DNA of 64,000 nt from NCBI GenBank assembly GCA_921293015.1, contig OV121087.1, positions 5,964,501 through 6,028,500 of the forward strand, in the 5' to 3' direction. Below, in pieces: positions 52,401-60,000 of the stretch. Under the pieces are notes generated by a model. It saw only the letters and a list, made by a program, of their open reading frames with translations, was not told the DNA's origin and made no database searches. Position numbers and translations under genes: made by a program. Every line of letters begins with the position of its first letter. Positions within the stretch are counted from its first letter, which is position 1. The DNA comes from Phorcus lineatus (taxonomy: Eukaryota; Mollusca; Gastropoda; Trochida; Trochidae).

Positions 52401-55400
52401 TCACTGTTACAATAATGGATTAATTGCTTGTTCCGAAAGAGTTTATGGTATTTACTTGTCACTTATTAGGTGTATATATGTGTAAGAACATAAAATATGG
52501 TTACTCGTCAAAACTCCACCGGTACATTTGAGAGATTTATACCTACTTCAAATGATAACATTCAGATAGCAATAGAGCTTTCAAAATCTATTAAGAAAAT
52601 ACAACTTATTGAATTTACAATCAGACCCACAATACAGTGAAATTAAATTGAACGATATTCAATTTTTAGCATAAATTTGAATTGAATATAAGATGATATT
52701 TAGCTTTTTATTCATTACTGCAGGCATTCAAATCATATCAATTATTGTAAAATTACAGGAGTAACAGTGCTATGTAAGATGAATTTTAGTATAATTTGTT
52801 TCTTTTATCTCTTTGCAAAGTAACATAGGCTATGAATTTCATGCAAATTGAAGTGACATATAAAAAAAAATGATCTTCACAATAATTCTAATTCAAAATC
52901 TAGTGACATCACATGCAAATGTTCACTGATTTATTTCTAATGTAATAAAATATTTCAATAACTCTAATGCAGCATTAAGACTTATAAAAAAAATATATTT
53001 TCTATGAGTATGAATTAAGATTTAGTGCGTTCAAATGATATCAAATGATACACCATAACATTTTGTAAACACAAATGATGCTCAGATGTTTATCACCCAA
53101 ACTTGCTAACAATCAGTACGCATTATGAAATACCTAAAAGGATTAATGAAATATTGCATTAAATATAAATGATCTACAATATCAATGTTCAAATTTTGGA
53201 TACAATCCCAAGCCAAAAAAAAATCAGCCGCTATGGTTAACGCAAAAGCAATACTTATACTGTGTATACGAAATCATTGAAGTTCCAGGTACACTCAACA
53301 AAAAATATGTTATCATGTCCTTTGTTTTCAATCAAGAGATCAATGTGTGTTTAAAAGACGTTATGTTTTCATACTTCATCCGTTTTCAACAATTTCCAAT
53401 TTTGCGCACAATTGATACTTACAATTGTTTTATCCCTTTGGCCTCTTAACTTTTTAATAGCAGGTCATTTGTGAAGAATACTAAGGACTTTATTACACCC
53501 ATTGCAAGCTAAAGTGAATGGCCAATTTAAGACAAAAATACCTTCAACAGTGCCTTTAACTATAATTCTAATGCAAAATGTAGTGACATGCAAGTAATAT
53601 TTACTTAAAATATGATGCAACTATCAAAACATTTCAGTATGGTAGCTGCAGTGTATTGAGTTGCAATACAATAACTTCCTGGTGTAATCTGGCTATCTTT
53701 ATGCACTTGTGATCTGCAGCTGAATGCAATTTAAGAGCTTTGAGAATATGATTCTCTGATGCATAATCCTTGATTGTGAATAGTTAAAGGTCTGCATATT
53801 GACTAATGAAATTTATAGTGCCTTTCTGAAGAATGAGACTTTCTCCTAGCTGGTGAAGGAAGTTGTAGGGCAAGCCTGTCCCTAAATCTGTACAATGGTT
53901 GTCTGTAACCAGATATTCAACAACAAAGGGTCCAGCTCTCCTGCTCATTCAAAATCAGTCACTGTGACTCTATAACAATTCCTAAGTTAGTGGGCCACTG
54001 ACAACTGGTATAATCCTTCTTCTATACAGTATACACCAATCGGAGACACGAATCGAAATTCACTGCAACAAAGATATTCTTTTCTCTCTGCTAGTTTCAA
54101 AACACTAATAAAATAATATAATACCAATCGGAGACACGAATCGAAATTCACTGCAACAAAGATATTCTTTTCTTTCTGCTAGTTTCAAAACACTAATAAA
54201 ATAATATAATACCAATCGGAGACACGAATCGAAATTCACTGCAACAAAGATATTCTTTTCTTTCTGCTAGTTTCAAAACACTAATAAAATTGGTTTTGAC
54301 TTAGAAAAGAGAAATCTTTGAAATGTTGTATGAAGTGAATAATCAAATTCATTCTTTCAGGTTTTAAGAACATAAAATAGCACAATATTTTCCTTTACTT
54401 TAAACAACAATGCATATGGTAATTTCCTTTTCTTTTATATATATATATATGATAAATATTAAATTAGATAGTAGTACACTTGCTAACAGAGATTTTACAG
54501 TGAAGTCTAAGAAATAGTTCCTTTAATAACAATGCAACATTGCAATTTTCTATTCTTGTATATGATAAATGTATGATAGGTAGGTATAGATTTGCAAACA
54601 GAGAATAAGTGTCAGTGTTACAAATTAATGGTTGAGAACTTGATATGTGAATGATAACGGATTTCTGAAAGTCAGATATCTGTTAGAATGTTTTCTTCTG
54701 GTGTTTGTTCAAACCCTCATTGAAGACAACACTTGTAGGTTAAATGTTATCTGCTAGCTACAAATGTAGCTCTTGAATTACTTTTTTGAATTTAGCATCT
54801 AAAGGGATTGGAAACTCATATATTCAGGAAATAAAATGTAGTGATGATAATGGACAATGCCTGACAAGGAAGTTGATTTGTTTGTCAATCCAACAGTCCT
54901 TGACTAACATTTAAGATTGAATCAGGTTTACACTTTTGTACCATAAAAACTCACTACTGAACAGGGTCCTGTTGCACAAAACACTAAGGTGATCTTAAGT
55001 CACTAAGGTAGCATTAGTGTAATGTTAAAAGATGGCACTTAGGTTAACCTTGGTGTTTTAAGTTGCTTTGTGCAACGACCCCCTGATATATATCTTTATG
55101 GTCTAAACCATTATCTTAAAGTAATGCTTTTATCATTTTAAAATTTATTTATTTATAAAGAACTAAACTTGATATCTATGGAAACACAAATTGCTAAAGT
55201 CAGTAATATCGACATGACAGATTGATATTCCAGAAGATAACCATATTTGATGAAATATGACTTAATAACATCAGGAACTGATCTTGTAATCAATTCATTA
55301 CAACCCTATTTCTATTTCATCATTTAAGTGACATTACATGGATCCATCTACAAAAGATTTGCAATGGCTAGAGATTTGTTCTAGTCCACTGTAAGCATGC

Positions 55401-56226
55401 TATAGGCCTAAATGTGCTCTAAAAATAGGTGAGTCCTTTATAAAAGTGGGGCATAATGATGCATATGCAAGTAAACTCATTTAACTAAATGTATCACATG
55501 CCAAATCCTGCACTTGTAAATAAAAAAATTGTATTGATGATCACAGAATGGGAAAATGGATCATTTCTACCTTCCAGTAAAGACACATCAATTATGCATG
55601 ATGAAAAAAAAAACATCACTTACTTCTAATGGTATCCCACTAATATCTTCAACAATATAGGTCAAATGTTTGTCTGTTTGGATAAAAGCTGAAATAGAAA
55701 CGTTAACACGTGATTAATTTGCAAACATATACTTTTGAAAGAATACATGACTTTATAATTGTTACTGATTGGTACCTGTCTTTTATATTCATGTAAACAT
55801 GACAGTTCACAACACATGCTACGAAGGAATTCCTGACCCTATTTCCGGAATTGGTAAAATTATCATAGAGAACAATGCTAAAACAATTTACGAAAGAGTG
55901 AAATGTTTTCAAATCAAATAACTGTTAAACATAAACGTATTCAACTTAGATTGTGAGTCACTGAGACATTCAATGTCATTTTGGACACAAACACATTGTT
56001 GTGTTTGCGACAGTCTCGCATGTAAACACAACCACGGTAACACAACCTTTACACGAGTTTATAGCCATAATAATGATATGTTCAATAATATTTTTGGTTT
56101 CTTACCTTGGGATTGACTTTCTACTGCATCTACATGTGTGGAAGAAGGTTGTAAAGTTTGTAACAGAAGAAATAAATGTAAAAAATCTAGCACTTTGTCT
56201 GTAATGTGAATATCCAACCGCGCCAT
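974..56226 (-). CDS. TMEM131: Transmembrane protein 131 orthologue, 38 coding exons, complete
   Basis: A type I ER/Golgi membrane protein. In this family the luminal PapD-like domain captures procollagen chains and the cytoplasmic tail recruits TRAPPC8 for ER-to-Golgi export; that role is family knowledge. I joined 38 exons by hand; all 37 introns are GT-AG and every phase agrees. The total is 5679 bases, 1892 residues, against about 1883 in human TMEM131. Landmarks matching the family: PPMLDFHEQPVGMP near residue 90, FGVGIPNPYRLRP near 178, EPGIYSPIELIDFG near 295, NNLTIIDTVVVQGQG near 938, ALPRPNWEPVLY near 1095, then one membrane helix. The start ATG (56226-56224) has A at -3 and G at +4 and opens a hydrophobic leader. 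The stop is TAG at 976-974. Vertebrates also have TMEM131L; length and tail favour TMEM131, but an invertebrate single-copy gene may be co-orthologous to both. The gene is sure; single splice sites need RNA evidence. Confidence 0.95.
5505..5760. repeat. Degenerate tandem repeat of about 55-60 bp
   Basis: Four to five worn units carry 'gatacaaagtactgaaaaac', 'tttgtactggat' and 'atgagata'. The 108-residue minus frame over this region (rich in YxxxYISH) is a product of the repeat and is not taken as a gene. It lies in TMEM131 intron 30. Confidence 0.75.
5995..6178 (-). mobile_element. Head-less copy of the same SINE, with 12-bp target duplication
   Basis: The body and 3' domain match the copy at 21826, but the sequence stops at 6166, before the tRNA head. 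The 12-base direct repeat TTCTGAAATGGA flanks it (5995-6006 and 6167-6178). The 3' tail here is (CACCT)n rather than (CACT)n. A clean duplication around a 5'-truncated copy shows insertion by target-primed reverse transcription. It sits in TMEM131 intron 30. Confidence 0.85.
8049..9135 (-). other. TMEM131: TMEM131 exon 28: membrane helix and start of cytoplasmic tail
   Basis: The longest exon (1087 bases, residues about 1052-1414). It starts with FTPDFTMSRIRRSL, the end of the last luminal beta-sandwich, then the family signature ALPRPNWEPVLY. The only clear membrane span follows (VLYYSIVCVMSFLLFCILVA, about residues 1104-1126), ending in AYFEADRI. The rest is cytoplasmic: proline-rich (PKPPPP), then Ser/Arg/Lys-rich, with a basic cluster KMGKMKKNKKNRSRLERD and an acidic DDRDEISSTTTDSS end. 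The donor gtgggt lies at 8048-8047. The plus-strand reading frames over this exon are shadows. Confidence 0.92.
9471..9615. repeat. 29-bp tandem repeat overlapping the exon 27 acceptor
   Basis: Five units start at 9471, 9500, 9529, 9558 and 9587, each like aaactagaaggggcaaatca followed by tgaacaata. On the minus strand each unit reads gatttgccccttctagtttt, which looks like a 3' splice site. The unit at 9471 overlaps the real start of exon 27 (9473). Confidence 0.9.
11553..11811. repeat. Duplicated end of TMEM131 exon 23
   Basis: The segment 11553-11632 (gaggttcttaattt..., then cttgtggctaag at about 11610) matches 11731-11811, which holds the end of exon 23 and its gtgagt donor. The spare copy keeps the donor region as gtgaat and the last coding bases, but departs from the exon after about 12 bases. 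Confidence 0.75.
13279..13464. repeat. 91-bp tandem duplication
   Basis: Two diverged units in TMEM131 intron 19: atatgatgtctcaaaaaata at 13281 and atatcatgtctcaataaata at 13372, each followed by ttatcagaatta and a gattgaaattgta / aactcag / cccc / gagacaaatg series. Confidence 0.85.
16218..16935. repeat. Interspersed repeat with three internal sub-repeats, copy 1
   Basis: It shares long stretches with 22207-22632: the ctgaccaactgaaa / ggaacttcccttaac start, atttcatttcaaaa, ggacaattttgacctta, and the attggtattactatata end. Inside it the block 'tgca-tcc-cctaatagggnnnaagatatgtgcaaaatttg' occurs three times, near 16480, 16650 and 16800, each followed by gctg-like and 'tctgtaaaatac' text. The class is not known to me. 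It fills most of TMEM131 intron 13. Confidence 0.6.
17988..18526. repeat. 68-bp minisatellite, about 8 copies
   Basis: Near-identical units contain atcttgctgttattatgg, acgccacttataattgct and cttcatagactataagtg. The first and last units are most diverged, as usual at array edges. It ends 17 bases before the exon 11 donor (gt at 18543-18542). See the findings for a possible link to the exon sequence. Confidence 0.92.
21826..22136 (-). mobile_element. tRNA-headed SINE, full copy
   Basis: On the minus strand the head starts GGGAAAGCGCAGTGG. It holds an A box TGGTTAGCGCG (22122-22112) and a perfect B box GGTTCGAATCC (22086-22076), spaced as in a tRNA. A conserved body follows, then a 3' domain with GATATAAGTGAAATAATC and GGCGTAAAACCCC, and a (CACT)n tail. 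The tail is like one common in mollusc V-type SINEs such as RUDI; that match is from memory. No target duplication is visible, so the copy is old or its edges are worn. The 93-residue minus frame over it is not a gene. Confidence 0.82.
22207..22632. repeat. Interspersed repeat, copy 2
   Basis: Same family as 16218-16935 but with one copy of the inner block (gcattgcatccctcctaata). It begins about 70 bases past the SINE head and ends with 'attggtattactacatatacc'. The end also carries a ggattgacggatagcagg run, of a kind often seen at the 3' ends of mollusc repeats. Confidence 0.55.
23241..23564. mobile_element. TTAA-flanked MITE in TMEM131 intron 5
   Basis: TTAA at 23241-23244 is followed by AGGGGCAGTAGCAGAGTT. 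Read inward from the right, TTAA (23564-23561) is followed by GGACAGTAGCATGTTT. The inverted repeats share CAGTAGCA with small length differences, so the element is older than the one at 62243. It is 324 bases long with no reading frame of note. It has the same general design as the 62243 element, but the ends differ, so it is a separate family or an early branch. Confidence 0.6.
24126..24275. repeat. Short tandem repeat of about 45 bp
   Basis: Three to four copies of 'gtcaaaccagctactaaccc' / 'tgttgttaccctctttgt', with changes. It lies in TMEM131 intron 5. Confidence 0.75.
25457..25482. repeat. (TA)n microsatellite
   Basis: About 13 uninterrupted TA dinucleotides in the giant intron. A shorter one stands at 54436-54451. 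Confidence 0.95.
29317..30087. mobile_element. DNA transposon derivative with 14-bp perfect TIRs
   Basis: CAGAGATGCCAACC at 29317-29330 is matched by its exact reverse complement at 30074-30087. The element is flanked by the direct repeat TAATAC (29311-29316 and 30088-30093). The 771-base interior is AT-rich and has no transposase-like frame. The 6-bp duplication does not fit the commonest superfamilies (8 for hAT and P, 2 for mariner), so I leave the class open. It lies in the giant TMEM131 intron. Confidence 0.72.
30751..30897. repeat. Long inverted repeat (hairpin), arms about 60 bp
   Basis: The left arm 30751-30810 (gaatgtcagtttgtgtgttt, then gcaatggaaaatgaacaat, then actcaaactc) pairs with 30838-30897. 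There are about seven mismatches or small shifts and a 27-base loop. Transcribed from either strand it would fold into a stem the size of a large pre-miRNA or a foldback element. No target duplication is obvious. Confidence 0.85.
32971..33091 (-). mobile_element. Old SINE fragment
   Basis: A diverged piece of the same family: catgggtgacagtgcact, then tagcactgcaaccgaacc, then gctctctacaatagacaa, ending in cttgatccaaagt. These match in order the body and head of the copy at 21826. The 3' domain is missing and the B box is lost. Confidence 0.6.
34550..34900. repeat. Diverged direct duplication
   Basis: 'ggtcaatttcagtgggca' to 'aacattaacgtttcattca' near 34551 recurs as 'ggtcaacttgagtgggca' to 'aacattgacgtttcattca' near 34816, and both are followed by a ttttcatg-rich stretch. 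Confidence 0.6.
35835..36180. repeat. Diverged triplicate of about 135 bp
   Basis: Three copies of 'aacttcccttgcgagtg' / 'ggtgtttgatgtcaatgc' / 'tatttacttc' stand near 35860, 35990 and 36120. They are clearly related but well diverged. They lie in the giant TMEM131 intron. Confidence 0.7.
43502..43611. repeat. 52-bp tandem duplication
   Basis: The block acggccttaatttcatactt / gtgaggttgaacaaggtcta / tatctcac occurs twice (43501 and 43553), and a third start (acggccttaatg) follows at 43604. Confidence 0.88.
46565..47450. repeat. 42-bp minisatellite, about 22 copies
   Basis: The unit reads roughly tatatgactaatatttctt followed by acagttcactgctctcaagg. Copies differ at the 3' part (aatagg, tacagg, ccaacc, tcaagg). 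The order around 46740-46870 recurs at 46985-47110, which suggests a higher-order block of about six units (about 245 bases). It lies in the giant TMEM131 intron. Confidence 0.9.
47548..47784 (-). mobile_element. 5'-truncated copy of the same SINE, with 13-bp target duplication
   Basis: AGCTCAAACTAGG is repeated exactly at 47548-47560 and 47772-47784. Between them lies the SINE body and 3' domain, truncated at the word gactgcgtgtag before the tRNA-like head. The tail on the minus strand is CACCTCA-like. It lies in the giant TMEM131 intron, about 100 bases past the end of the 42-base minisatellite. Confidence 0.86.
49549..49580 (-). other. TMEM131: TMEM131 exon 3, a 32-base micro-exon
   Basis: Reads IKPGHGFPDI plus two bases, between a strong acceptor (tttttcag) and a perfect gtaagt donor. 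It keeps frame from exon 2 (phase 0) to exon 4 (phase 2). It is isolated, with a 6.0 kb intron on one side and a 24.7 kb intron on the other. The peptide falls in a poorly conserved linker before the PapD-like domain, so the support is phase and splice sites rather than homology. Joining exon 2 (phase 0) directly to exon 4 would shift the frame, so some exon here is required. Confidence 0.78.
49819..50045. repeat. AT-rich CAATA repeat, perhaps a worn hAT-type element
   Basis: It begins caggggtgagatgatacaga, a form typical of hAT ends. It continues with simple CAATA repeats (caatacaattcaatacaata) and 'gatacgtatatcatcag', and closes near 'caatgatatattgacacagc'. Read inward the right side is ctgtgtcaatatatcattg, a poor match to the left. 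Called a repeat with an uncertain origin. Confidence 0.35.
54035..54291. repeat. 88-bp tandem repeat, 3 copies
   Basis: Three almost identical units start accaatcggagacacgaatc at 54035, 54123 and 54211. The near identity (one c/t change in tttctctctg against tttctttctg) shows recent amplification. It lies in TMEM131 intron 2. Confidence 0.93.
55624..55688 (-). other. TMEM131: TMEM131 exon 2
   Basis: 65 bases between a cag acceptor and a gtaagt donor, phases 1 to 0. Reads FIQTDKHLTYIVEDISGIPLE after joining exon 1. It begins the luminal part just after the signal peptide. The acceptor has a weak pyrimidine tract (ctatttcag). Confidence 0.85.
56106..56226 (-). other. TMEM131: TMEM131 exon 1: start codon and signal peptide
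   Basis: Encodes residues 1-40 and ends in phase 1 at a gtaaga donor. After a short charged start, residues 12-24 (VLDFLHLFLLLQT) form the hydrophobic core of a signal peptide, followed by a polar Ser/Thr/His stretch. The hydrophobic run is modest for a signal peptide. It joins exon 2 as SQ-A-FIQTDK; the FIQTD stretch just after the leader is also found in vertebrate TMEM131, which supports the join. Confidence 0.88.
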
Positions 56227-57026
56227 GCTTGCCTAACTCAGCTCACGAATGTCAATATCTGACGTTTTCCAAGAACCGCAAGAAAAGATGCATGTTTGGG
56301 AATATTTTGTGTGATAAAATCACAAGATCAATTGTGCAGCTTCGAACTTCAAGAACATAAACCTTTGAACAAAAATATACAGTTTTTACGGTGCGAACTT
56401 AATACGAAACTAAACCAGTGCTTAACTCATTATAAGCAGCGTTCGAGGCGACCTGTGATTGGCCGTTCTCTTGGTAACACGACCTGAGTCACATCCGGTG
56501 TATGGCGATACGTAAGAATTTTCACGCATTGCATAGGGGCTATTCATTTTATTTCCTTGTTCTTTCATCCATAGAAACGGATTATAATTTCCTTAAGGAA
56601 AAGTTTTTTTCAGATTCATACCACCTTTAACGAAAATCTTACCCCTCATACAACATTATCATAATATTTTAGTCTGATAAAAAGTAGACACAAATCTAGA
56701 CTATTATGATCACTGCATAGAATGTGGACACATATTTAAAGGCCATGTTATCCTCGTTTGTTGGTTAATCGAAATGGTTATCATCAAGCACCCTATTTGA
56801 AGTTAGTAAAAAAACATGTACATGTCAATGCATGATACCACAAATAAGCTGTCTACCCTTTTCCTTCTTTTGCAGCTCACACTTCTATCAAGTTTTGAAA
56901 CACACTAATTTTTGACAAAGTTATGATCTTTCCTAGTTTCATTATTTTTCATATGATGTTATGTTTGAATTTACAGGTTTGTGAAATCATTGCCTAGTGT
57001 TTTCTACGGCTATATAAGTGCCTCCA
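56227..57026. promoter_or_regulatory. Divergent promoter interval between TMEM131 and the ELMOD gene
   Basis: The two start codons are 800 bases apart and point away from each other. Around 56440-56510 the sequence is richer in G+C than its surroundings. It carries an inverted CCAAT box (ATTGG, 56458-56462), an X-box-like palindrome (56465-56478) and an ETS-like ACATCCGG (56491-56498). No TATA box is well placed; the tatataag at 57011-57018 is too close to the ELMOD ATG. A donor-like gtaaga at 56512 and an acceptor ttacag ending at 56976 suggest a non-coding first exon of the ELMOD gene with a 465-base intron. That promoter activity is shared is inferred from layout. Confidence 0.5.
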
Positions 57027-60000
57027 ATGTGGACCGAGTTATGGAATAGTCTATGGTGCAGCCTCTTTGTTCTATTGCGACCAATGTTGAAGTGGATACT
57101 GAGGAAAGTAACAGGAAAATGCGAACTCCTTAGAATTACTTATGAAGAAGATTCAGGTGCTGCAAGGACCAAGAGAATAGGTATAATTGTGCACTTCTCA
57201 ACACTTTGAGAGATACAAAAATATGTTTTGGTGCTTAAGAAAGAATTCTTTGAAAGACATTTAAAAGTGGCACATAGATCTATAGATAAGAACAGAAAGA
57301 TTTTCTTGATAACATCTTTATTGTATAAATCAGGATATTTTGGAGTGTATACATACTCCTTCATCAAAATGGATGAATGAGTAAGCATATACTTCAAAAG
57401 GTTGTGAATTACCCGTAAGAAAGTGATTATCCCTAAAATCTTCGTGTTCTTTTTGTAGAGTAAAGCTAGGCAATTAAAAGATACAAAATCATTTGAACCA
57501 ATAAAATATTGGATAAGTGGAAAACCTGTATTAGGATAAAGATGAGAATATAATTGATAAAATTAATGTAGAAAATTCACAAAGAAGCTCTTTTGTTTTT
57601 TGACTCTCACAGTTTACTAATGGCTACTCCGATATTTGCAACAAAAGGTTATATACAATATTTCCTAAAGATATGCAGACCAGGTTGGAACTAACCTAAC
57701 ATACCAAATAATTAATATTAGGTTATTGTAGATTTTGAAAATGATTTTAAAATTTCGAAGGAAGGACAAATGAATAGTTATACAGTCAGACCCCGATAAT
57801 CCGGCCACCGATAATCCGAATCTCGCGGTATCCGAACGGTAGCAAGCTGTAACCAAACTAATCTCTATATAAACTCATTTAATGTTGATTCATTAATCCG
57901 TTGATTCAGTCTCCGTATCCGAACGCTAATTGGCTGTAACGGATTAGTTAATTACAGCTATTTCTGCTTCATTAATCCGACTGTTCATCAAAGCGTTCGG
58001 TAATCAACATCAATGACAGTGGATTGACACGGGAGTTGAGCGTGTCAGCAGTTTGTGATTGTAAGAAATTGATCTGTAATCGGCAAATTCTTCAAACCTG
58101 AGTGAGTGTCCAGAAATGCTTTTGTGCAATGATTGTTTATTTATATATGTATCCCATTTGTTATGTGTATATGAAATAAAACTCATTAGATATTCGTAAT
58201 ATTCGTCTGTCTGTAGATTTGGTTCGTTTCAGTGGTCCGAACGTTTCACTATCCGAACGTTTTTGATGAAAAACGGAAGTGTTCGGATTATCGAGGTCTG
58301 ACTGTATTGATGTTTTAGTTACTGTCGTTATTGGTATGTGAAAAATCAAACTGTTTTATAATGACTTATTTGTTGAGAACTTTTTTAATTAAGTACTAAT
58401 TTGTCTGTTTATTGTGGTTGCTTCAACATTTTAAATATCTTTTAAAACTTGATGATATCAAAATTTCTAGAAGATTCTTAGAATAGATTATTTAGCATCC
58501 GTTTACTGTATATGAAGTTTCTGGGTTTAAATATGTGGGAGTGTGCATCTTTCTTGTTGTGTATCTTTACCCTACACAGCTGTAATTGAGTCGAATGATC
58601 CATTGATTCATAGACGATGTAATGCTCACAGTCATTAGGGGTATTCATATGTCAGAACAGTTTGTGGATACAGCATGTAGATATGCATCCAAATGGATGA
58701 TTATCAAACTGAAGCTCTTTTGTCTTCAATGTTTTCATCTTTTGTCACTAATTTACATCTCTTGATAAAGTTTGATGTTGTTTTTTCTCAATATAGTGAA
58801 TAAAAGCTACTATCATAAGTAATATTCTAAATATCTGTACTGTGAATGCATAAATTTCTCCTTGAAATTCTATTTAAGAGTGTCTTTTGTTAAAATGTCA
58901 TATCTGTTATTACTATTTATCAAAATCAAAGCTAATGTTCCAAGAAGCAAGAAATTACAAGTGCAACATTACAGTTACACATAACAATATTACTCTACAA
59001 CACCTAAGCATAATCAGTTAGACAAGTACCCCAAGTCAATGTCTGTCCTAATCACGTCTATAATATCTTCGAGCTATGGGAAAACTGTTTTAAAAAGTAT
59101 TCATTTGCTTCTATTACAGAGAAATCCCTACAGCAATCCCGTCAGGCTGCAGTCAAACAAATACTCAACAATGAGAGCCTGCCTGTGTCTGAACTCGTCA
59201 AACAGGTTATGGTTCTAAAGGGAATCGTCCCTGAGGTACATCCCAGGTGAGATTAAACTATATAACTAGAAACAAATTACATACATAATTCTAAGTTGAA
59301 TTCAGTTAAGCTTGAAAAATTGGTGGTAAGCGTATCAATGTATGAATACTCTTATAGAAAAGATAAAAAGAAGGTATTTAACTAAAGTAAAGGTTTCGGA
59401 AAGGAATTTCACTCTGTGTTTAAATGCAAATGATCAAATCTTTGTATGAAGTATCTTCGAGTTGTTAAATTCGAACATAAATTTTACAAGTGTAGGAAAC
59501 TTGCAAATGATGTTAGAATCACAGAGTTGTCTCCCTTTGAATATTTTCATTTATTTTTTTATTCTGGGCACTCGCTAACTGTAAATTATGCTTATATTTT
59601 CTGAATATCAGGTATGAGAATATTGAGTGTTTTTTTTGATTTAAGTGTTTTACAACTTTTTGGGAGATATTTTCGAGCTCAGAAAAAATAAGAGCAGTTG
59701 CTTTGTGATTTCTTTGTATTTTATTTGGCATTTACATTGAAAATCAAACAACACTTTGTGTCTGCCATTGCCAAAGTTTAAATCACATACCGTTTAAATT
59801 AATATTATTCATATAACCTTTAAGACTCTATCAACACAAATTTTATCTTCTACCTGCTTTAATTAAAATCAAAATATAACTTTTGACTAATTTGTTGACG
59901 TGTGTCATTGTTTTTTTTTGAAGCAGACGTAAGACCTCTATATTATCACCAATAAAAATTGACATAATACTTTTCAGCAATAGGCAGTTCTTCTCTGTAT

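Larger units (their letters stand above)
49581..55623 (-). other. TMEM131 intron 2, 6.0 kb
   Basis: Holds the CAATA repeat (49819), a segment with two CRE palindromes and inverted repeats (50860-51240) and the 88-bp triplicate (54035). No coding sequence is seen. The rest is AT-rich. Confidence 0.75.

Noticed and set aside
57011..57018. A TATA box (tatataag) for the ELMOD gene
   Set aside because: It is only 9 bases from the start codon and inside the likely second exon, so it cannot set the transcription start for this product.
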